A DNA stretch of 9,815 nt, from NCBI GenBank assembly GCA_002011395.1, contig MTNG01000068.1:1-9815 (forward strand), read 5' to 3'. The translations under genes were made by a program, and so were the position numbers. Position 1 is the first letter of the stretch. Each line of letters opens with the position of its first letter. Positions 6,003-9,815 of this stretch are shown here, one piece after another. The notes under the pieces are model-generated. The model made no database searches, was not told where the DNA came from, and saw nothing but the letters and a program-made list of their open reading frames with translations. Source of the stretch: Candidatus Aciduliprofundum sp. JdFR-45. Lineage in GTDB: Archaea > Thermoplasmatota > Thermoplasmata > Thermoplasmatales > JdFR-45.

Positions 6003-6796
6003 CCCATGAAGGTCCTGTACAATAAGGATATCGCTATGACGACCATGAGCGCGGAGAAGAAGTACCTTATGCCCTTCCGTGGTATCCTGCCGGAGAGGTA
6101 CGCCCCCGTCTGCGCCCCGAGTATCACACCGGGTATCAGCACGGCGGCGTACTGCAGATCAACATGGCCCGCAGATAGGTGCAGAAGACCGGACGTGGTT
6201 GCGTTCAGAAATACCACGAAGGTGGACGTGGCGGTGGCTATGTGCGGTGGTATCCTGAAACTGAGGAGAAGGGGCACGACCACGAGCCCGCCGCCGATGC
6301 CAAGGAGCCCGGCCGCTACGCCCGCGAGGAACGCGAAGAACAGGAGAATGGGAACGGATATCGTGTATGTGACTTCCTCCCCGTTCGCATCTACACGGGT
6401 TATGGAAAATTTCATCAGGTCCGGCACGGGGAGCGCCCTCTTACCCCTGAGGACCGTGTAGGAGGAGAGGAACAGGACGACCGCGAATATGCTCAATATA
6501 ATCGGGGTGCTGAGCATTTCGGAGAGGGTCTTTCCGACGAAGGCCCCGGGCACTGAGGCGCTCGCCACGATGAGACCCGTCCTGAAGTCCACCCTCCTGT
6601 ACTTAGCGTATCTCAGCGTACCGGAGAGCCCCGTAAATATTATCACAAAGGCGCTCGTGCCTATCGCCGTCTGCACGTCAAGTCCGAATATGAGGAGAAG
6701 CGTTGGGCCTATGAACGAGCCGCCGCCGATGCCGCCGATGGCGGCGCCGACGCCTATGAGGAACGAGAGAACCATGGCGGCGAGGGTCTCCAGCAT
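5999..6796 (-). CDS. TauE/SafE-family membrane permease (sulfite/organosulfonate exporter type)
   Basis: This is a 265-residue integral membrane protein of the COG0730 family, whose studied members move sulfonates, sulfoacetate, sulfite or related anions. It shows the typical internal duplication: GGIGGGSFIGPTLLL (21-35) is echoed by GIGGGLVVVPLLL (166-178), and TAIGTSAFV (43-51) by TATSTFVVF (188-196). About eight hydrophobic segments flank a hydrophilic central loop (about 120-146). The frame continues upstream to 6853, but the extra 19 residues are polar and cross the TATA box at 6821-6831; the ATG at 6794-6796 lies about 28 bases from that box and starts directly in the first membrane helix. 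The next gene, a PfkB kinase, overlaps by 4 bases. The substrate cannot be predicted, and no sulfur-metabolism gene is nearby to support a sulfur anion. Confidence 0.85.
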   Translation of the reverse strand: MLETLAAMVLSFLIGVGAAIGGIGGGSFIGPTLLLIFGLDVQTAIGTSAFVIIFTGLSGTLRYAKYRRVDFRTGLIVASASVPGAFVGKTLSEMLSTPIILSIFAVVLFLSSYTVLRGKRALPVPDLMKFSITRVDANGEEVTYTISVPILLFFAFLAGVAAGLLGIGGGLVVVPLLLSFRIPPHIATATSTFVVFLNATTSGLLHLSAGHVDLQYAAVLIPGVILGAQTGAYLSGRIPRKGIRYFFSALMVVIAISLLYRTFMG

Positions 6797-6820
6797 CCCG
6801 GGTTCATCGGGCTCTGCGGA

Positions 6821-6831
6821 TATATAGTTTT
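6821..6831 (-). promoter_or_regulatory. TATA box of the permease-kinase pair
   Basis: Read on the - strand, AAAACTATATA is centred about 28 bases before the ATG at 6796, which predicts a leaderless mRNA. It lies in the 65-base gap between the regulator and the permease, so the permease and kinase can be transcribed independently of the two upstream - strand genes. Confidence 0.6.
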
Positions 6832-6861
6832 GCGCCCCCGCAGTTCTGGCCAACCGCTATG

Positions 6862-7164
6862 TCACCGCTCCGCCTCCACGCCTCCCAGCGCCCTTTTGAG
6901 AACTTCCAGATATTCCCTGAGGTTCTCCACGCCCTCCTCGGTTATGAACACAGCGGTCCTCGGCCTGTCCGCGAGGACCTTCCGGACCCTAACGTAACCG
7001 TGCCTTTCCAGCGTTCTCAGATGCGAGTCCAGATTCCCCGGCGTGAGGTCCAAGACTTTCTGGAGTTCCGCGAATAGCGCCCTCCTCCTGGGGAGCAAGT
7101 AGAGCATTATGCCGAGGCGGATAGGATTTCCGAGCACGGGGTTCTGTTTGAGTTCCTTCAGCAT
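6862..7164 (-). CDS. Winged-helix transcriptional regulator (ArsR/MarR-like, HTH_34 type)
   Basis: This is a 100-residue single-domain DNA-binding protein. The fold runs from NPIRLGIMLYLL (13-24), the usual first helix, through LFAELQKVLDL (30-40) to the recognition helix TPGNLDSHLRTLERHGYV (41-58), then a basic beta-wing (59-75) ending in FITEEG and a C-terminal helix that probably dimerises. It lacks the cysteine metal box of metal-sensing ArsR proteins, so its signal is unknown. The ATG at 7162-7164 is preferred to the GTG one codon upstream because GGAGG (7169-7173) is 4 bases from the ATG but only 1 base from the GTG. The stop of the upstream membrane-protein gene overlaps the start as TGATG, so the two are translationally coupled. 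It may control its own operon and the permease-kinase pair; that is inference. Confidence 0.88.
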   Translation of the reverse strand: MLKELKQNPVLGNPIRLGIMLYLLPRRRALFAELQKVLDLTPGNLDSHLRTLERHGYVRVRKVLADRPRTAVFITEEGVENLREYLEVLKRALGGVEAER

Positions 7165-7712
7165 CACTCCTCCCCCGCGAGTTTGAAGGCACCTAACATG
7201 TAAAGGAGGGATGTGATGGCGTATCCGAACATCACGAAACCCACGGCCATCAACCAGGGTTCAGCGGTAGCCTGCACCAAAGGCATCGCGCCGATGGAGG
7301 CGACCGCGGGTATGGCCATCCTGTAATCCCTCGTCGCGACGCTCATCCAGAGATTCCCCAGCGCTATGAAGGCCAGGAAGCCCATCGCCGGGGGCAGGAT
7401 GAACCAGAAGGCGACCCCTATAACCCACCCGGCCCACGCGCCCATCACCGCTCTGCCGCTGAGATGCCCCATCTTCTTCCACACGACCATGTTAACGTAG
7501 ATTATGAGGGCCAGGGCTCCGGCCCAGAAAACGCCCATGATGGGTCCCTCTGTGAATTTACTCCCCAGCAGGGTGTAGAGCGCAACGTACATGCTGAGTA
7601 TCGCAACCCACGAGGTGTACTGTATGCCGGCGTATATCTCGCGGCTTGCCACGAGTTTGCTCTCAACCCTCTGGAGCACCTTTCTCATCTCGCGTACATC
7701 GCTCATATGCAT
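7164..7712 (-). CDS. Uncharacterised membrane protein paired with the winged-helix regulator
   Basis: This 182-residue protein begins with a charged amphipathic helix (SDVREMRKVLQRVESKLVAS) of about 20 residues, followed by about six hydrophobic segments near residues 33-50, 56-78, 90-107, 109-126, 133-148 and 152-172, and a short charged tail. I do not recognise the family. Its stop codon overlaps the regulator start (TGATG), and such a fixed pairing suggests that the membrane protein transmits a signal to, sequesters, or is regulated by the regulator; this is inference only. The start is ambiguous among GTG 7715, ATG 7712 and ATG 7706. A TATA box at 7739-7745 would place transcription initiation at about 7715-7716, so a leaderless start at the GTG or at ATG 7712 is favoured. 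Confidence 0.75.
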   Translation of the reverse strand: MHMSDVREMRKVLQRVESKLVASREIYAGIQYTSWVAILSMYVALYTLLGSKFTEGPIMGVFWAGALALIIYVNMVVWKKMGHLSGRAVMGAWAGWVIGVAFWFILPPAMGFLAFIALGNLWMSVATRDYRMAIPAVASIGAMPLVQATAEPWLMAVGFVMFGYAITSLLYMLGAFKLAGEE

Positions 7713-7738
7713 CACCGTATATCCCCATGTCCTCGTGG

Positions 7739-7745
7739 GTATTAA
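7739..7745 (-). promoter_or_regulatory. TATA box of the membrane protein-regulator operon
   Basis: Read on the - strand, TTTAATA is centred about 27-30 bases before the candidate starts at 7715 and 7712, matching the spacing at other promoters in this window. It lies about 12 bases from a 15-base palindrome at 7758-7772. Confidence 0.5.
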
Positions 7746-7757
7746 ACCCGGGATATT

Positions 7758-7772
7758 CTCTGAAATTCAGAG
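7758..7772. repeat. 15-base palindrome in the divergent control region (possible operator)
   Basis: CTCTGAA-A-TTCAGAG is a perfect 7-base inverted repeat around one central base. It lies upstream of the - strand TATA box at 7739-7745, in a position suited to an activator or repressor site. A second GC-rich dyad follows directly: GGGGC (7772-7776) pairs with GCCCC (7783-7787). A winged-helix dimer encoded by the adjacent operon is a natural candidate to bind it, but nothing in the sequence proves this. Confidence 0.4.
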
Positions 7773-7860
7773 GGGCATCACCGCCCCCTCACAAACGGTA
7801 TCAGAACGCGGGACTCCCCGGTCATCGCAGAAGGTTCACGGTTAATGCAGAGTTAGATAT

Positions 7861-7870
7861 CTTTATATAC
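7861..7870 (+). promoter_or_regulatory. TATA box of the psmB-aCPSF1 operon
   Basis: CTTTATATAC is a strong archaeal TATA box centred about 50 bases before the psmB ATG. It therefore gives a 5' leader of about 25 bases, unlike the leaderless genes elsewhere in the window. The leader carries GAGGGTG (7903-7909), 6 bases before the ATG, as a moderate Shine-Dalgarno site. Confidence 0.65.
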
Positions 7871-7915
7871 ATCCTTTTCATTCTCCTCATCAGGCCTTTT
7901 GAGAGGGTGTTAAGT

Positions 7916-8545
7916 ATGGAGGAAGTTAAAACCGGAACGACCACCGTTGGCATTGTGGCCAGTGATGGAGTGGTGTTAGCGGCCGAGAGGAGGGCCACCA
8001 TGGACCACGTCATAGCGCACAAGAGGACGCAGAAGGTCTTCAGGATAACGGACCGCATAGGGATGACCACCGCGGGACTCGTGGGCGACCTGCAGGTGCT
8101 CGTTCGCTATCTCCGCGCGGAGGCGGAGCTATACGAGATGAAGAGAAAGACCCCCATGCCCGTCGTGGCCGCCGCCACGCTTCTCAGCAACATACTCAAC
8201 GGAACCAAGTATTTCCCCTACTGGGTCGCTCTTCTACTGGGAGGGGTGGATTCCAGGGGCTATCACCTCTACAGCATAGATGCCGCGGGCGGTGCCATAG
8301 AAGACACCTACGCCGCAACGGGGTCCGGCTCGCTTTTCGCCTACGGCGTGCTGGAGGACAGCTATAAAGAGGGTCTGAGGGTGAACGAGGCGGTGAACCT
8401 CGCCATGAGGGCGCTGAGGGCGGCCATGAAGCGCGATTCCGCCTCGGGCGACGGCATGACCATAGCCGTCATCACGGAAGAGGGGTTCAAATTCCTGGAG
8501 GACGAGGAGATCAGGAGCAGAATGAAGAAGATGAAACTCAACTGA
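7916..8545 (+). CDS. psmB: 20S proteasome beta subunit
   Basis: This 209-residue precursor forms the catalytic inner rings of the archaeal 20S proteasome, an N-terminal nucleophile protease in the cytoplasm. A short propeptide, MEEVKTG, is removed autocatalytically before Thr8, which becomes Thr1 of the mature enzyme (TTTVGI). In mature numbering the active-site set is visible: Thr1, Glu17 (AAERR), Lys33, Ser130 (ATGSGS), and Asp167 and Ser170 in RDSASG. SIDAAGG and LVGDLQVLVRY are further family hallmarks. The frame extends upstream to 7646, but this crosses the promoter and the divergent control region; ATG 7916 follows a Shine-Dalgarno site and gives the expected length. The aCPSF1 gene follows after 28 bases, a gene order known in other euryarchaea. 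Only one beta subunit is seen here; the alpha subunit is not in the window. Confidence 0.97.
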   Translation: MEEVKTGTTTVGIVASDGVVLAAERRATMDHVIAHKRTQKVFRITDRIGMTTAGLVGDLQVLVRYLRAEAELYEMKRKTPMPVVAAATLLSNILNGTKYFPYWVALLLGGVDSRGYHLYSIDAAGGAIEDTYAATGSGSLFAYGVLEDSYKEGLRVNEAVNLAMRALRAAMKRDSASGDGMTIAVITEEGFKFLEDEEIRSRMKKMKLN

Positions 8546-8573
8546 GGCGTTTAAAAGGAGTGTGCGTTTGGCC

Positions 8574-9815
8574 ATGCCTGCCGAATGGGAAGACCTGCTG
8601 AAGCAGACGCGGGAGATTGTTGAAAAACTTGCGCCCGACGCGGTCATAACGGAGATCGACTTTGAAGGACCGCTGATAGTGATATACACCAAGAGCATAG
8701 AGAAGTTCGCCGAGAACCCGGAGATAGTCAGAAAACTGGCCCTGTCAATAAGGAGACGCGTCTCCGTGAGACCGGACCCCTCGCTTCTGCTCCCGGAGGA
8801 GGAAGCCATAGAGGAGATAAAGAAGATCGTGCCGGAGGACGCCGGCATAAAGCACATTTACTTTGAACACGACACGGGCGAGGTGGTCATAGAGGCGGAC
8901 GCGCCCGGAAAGGTCATAGGGAAGGAGGGGATGCTTCTCAACGAGATAAAGAGGAGGATAAAATGGGCGCCCCGCGTCGTCAGGGCCCCACCCATACCCT
9001 CGCGCATCGTGCAGCAGGTCCGGGAGTTTCTCAAGAACGTGAAAGACGAGAGGCGACAGTTCCTCCGCGAACTGGGGAGGAAGCTCAACAGGCCTCCCAT
9101 GCAGGGCGAGAACTGGGTCCGCGTGACCGCGCTGGGCGGCTACCGCGAGGTGGGGCGCAGCGCTCACCTGCTCCAGACGAGGAACAGCAGGATCCTCGTG
9201 GACTGCGGCATGGGCATGTCGGGGGAGAACGTCACCCCTTACGTCAACGTGCCCGAACTGTGGGATTACTCCGACTCCGCCAGACCCTTCAAGTATCTGG
9301 ACGCGGTGGTGCTCACCCACGCGCATCTGGACCACTGCGGGTTCATACCCGTGCTTTACAAGTACAACTACGAAGGCCCCGTTTACGCGACGGCGCCCAC
9401 CAGGGACCTGGCGGCCATGCTTCTTTTAGACATGATACGCGTCTCCTACTCCGAGGGCGGCGATGCGCCCTTTGAGTCAAAGCACGTCAAGGAGTTCCTG
9501 AAGCGCACCATAACGCTCTCCTACGGCGAGACCACGAGCATAACCCCCGATGTACGTCTGACATTCCACAACGCGGGGCACATCCTCGGCTCCGCGGTGG
9601 CGCACTTCCACATAGGGGACGGCCTTTACAACGTCGTGTTCACCGGCGACATAAAATACGAGCACACATGGCTCTTCAGCGCCGCGGTGAACCGCTTCCC
9701 CCGCGTTGAGGCGGTGGTGATGGAGAGCACATACGGCGGCAGGGACGATTATCAGCCGAGCAGAAAGGAGGCCGCGGAGACGCTGAAGAACGTGGTGAGG
9801 ACCACCGTGGAGAGG
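8574..9815 (+). CDS. Archaeal CPSF1/FttA transcription termination ribonuclease, 5' part
   Basis: This is the first 414 residues of the beta-CASP metallo-beta-lactamase nuclease that cleaves nascent RNA behind RNA polymerase and drives transcription termination in archaea. The full protein usually has about 640 residues, so the end lies beyond the window. Residues 1-145 form the two KH-like RNA-binding domains special to the archaeal protein, with the GxxG loop in VIGKEG (114-119). The metallo-beta-lactamase domain begins near 182: VVLTHAHLDHCGF (245-257) holds the HxHxDH zinc motif (249-254), His336 lies in NAGHILGS, and Asp359 in FTGDIKYE. MESTYGG (383-389) starts the next conserved block, and the beta-CASP domain follows. 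ATG 8574 is preferred; in-frame TTG 8568 and GTG 8562 are alternatives, and TTG is closer to GGAG (8557-8560). It is probably cotranscribed with psmB, although TTTAAAA at 8550-8556 could act as an extra promoter. Confidence 0.95.
   Translation, partial: MPAEWEDLLKQTREIVEKLAPDAVITEIDFEGPLIVIYTKSIEKFAENPEIVRKLALSIRRRVSVRPDPSLLLPEEEAIEEIKKIVPEDAGIKHIYFEHDTGEVVIEADAPGKVIGKEGMLLNEIKRRIKWAPRVVRAPPIPSRIVQQVREFLKNVKDERRQFLRELGRKLNRPPMQGENWVRVTALGGYREVGRSAHLLQTRNSRILVDCGMGMSGENVTPYVNVPELWDYSDSARPFKYLDAVVLTHAHLDHCGFIPVLYKYNYEGPVYATAPTRDLAAMLLLDMIRVSYSEGGDAPFESKHVKEFLKRTITLSYGETTSITPDVRLTFHNAGHILGSAVAHFHIGDGLYNVVFTGDIKYEHTWLFSAAVNRFPRVEAVVMESTYGGRDDYQPSRKEAAETLKNVVRTTVER

Noticed and set aside
5628..6461. 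A 277-codon + strand open frame opposite the kinase and permease
   Set aside because: It spans the antisense of two different real genes and their junction, with low-complexity, Arg/Pro-rich sequence; it is a shadow of GC-rich codons.
7646..7915. N-terminal extension of the proteasome beta subunit to 7646
   Set aside because: It would overlap the divergent gene and promoter region and place 90 residues before the short propeptide; ATG 7916 has a Shine-Dalgarno site and the expected length.
8745..9335. A 196-codon - strand open frame opposite the aCPSF1 gene
   Set aside because: The sense strand encodes conserved KH and metallo-beta-lactamase motifs across the whole interval; the antisense product has no domain and no promoter.
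1..9815. CRISPR arrays, tRNA or rRNA genes, insertion sequences, toxin-antitoxin or defence cassettes
   Set aside because: No regularly spaced repeats, cloverleaf-like sequence, transposase motif or terminal repeats were seen, and every sizeable interval is accounted for by the listed genes.

Overview
The window is a gene-dense euryarchaeal chromosome segment. The evidence is an archaeal 20S proteasome beta subunit, the archaeal CPSF1-type ribonuclease next to it, an archaeal NreA DNA repair protein, TATA-box promoters placed about 27-31 bases before start codons, and heavy use of AGG/AGA (Arg) and ATA (Ile) codons. That codon use would suit a thermophile. A member of Thermoplasmatota or a neighbouring euryarchaeal lineage is possible, but I cannot fix the lineage by eye.

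Layout: (1) 1-417, + strand, the C-terminal end of an S9-family peptidase that starts before the window. (2) 476-2459, +, a two-gene operon of nreA and a SplB-like radical SAM protein, overlapping by 8 bases. (3) 2465-4937, +, three consecutive, separately promoted genes for uncharacterised membrane proteins of 253, 251 and 248 residues; shared motifs show they are tandem paralogs. (4) 4993-5166, +, a 57-residue cysteine-rich, probably zinc-binding protein with its own promoter. (5) 5163-7712, - strand, four tightly spaced genes read from right to left: a membrane protein, a winged-helix regulator, a TauE/SafE permease and a PfkB sugar/nucleoside kinase. They form two translationally coupled pairs with an internal promoter before the permease. 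(6) 7713-7915, a divergent control region with promoters for both directions and dyad symmetries. (7) 7916-9815, +, psmB followed after 28 bases by the aCPSF1/FttA gene, cut off by the right edge. This pairing of protein turnover with transcription termination and RNA 3'-end formation is a known euryarchaeal gene order.

The least explained part is the tandem triplet of membrane proteins. All three copies keep an intramembrane histidine, a Y-x-x-S-x-x-F-L-[KR] block and a cytoplasmic W-Y-x-x-R-[HY]-x-E-[WY] signature, and I match them to no named family. Most genes here appear to be transcribed without a leader (TATA box 27-31 bases from the start codon). That observation was used to choose start codons and to discard several longer upstream extensions. 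No tRNA, rRNA, CRISPR array, insertion sequence or attachment site was seen, and no stretch over 300 bases lacks a gene.
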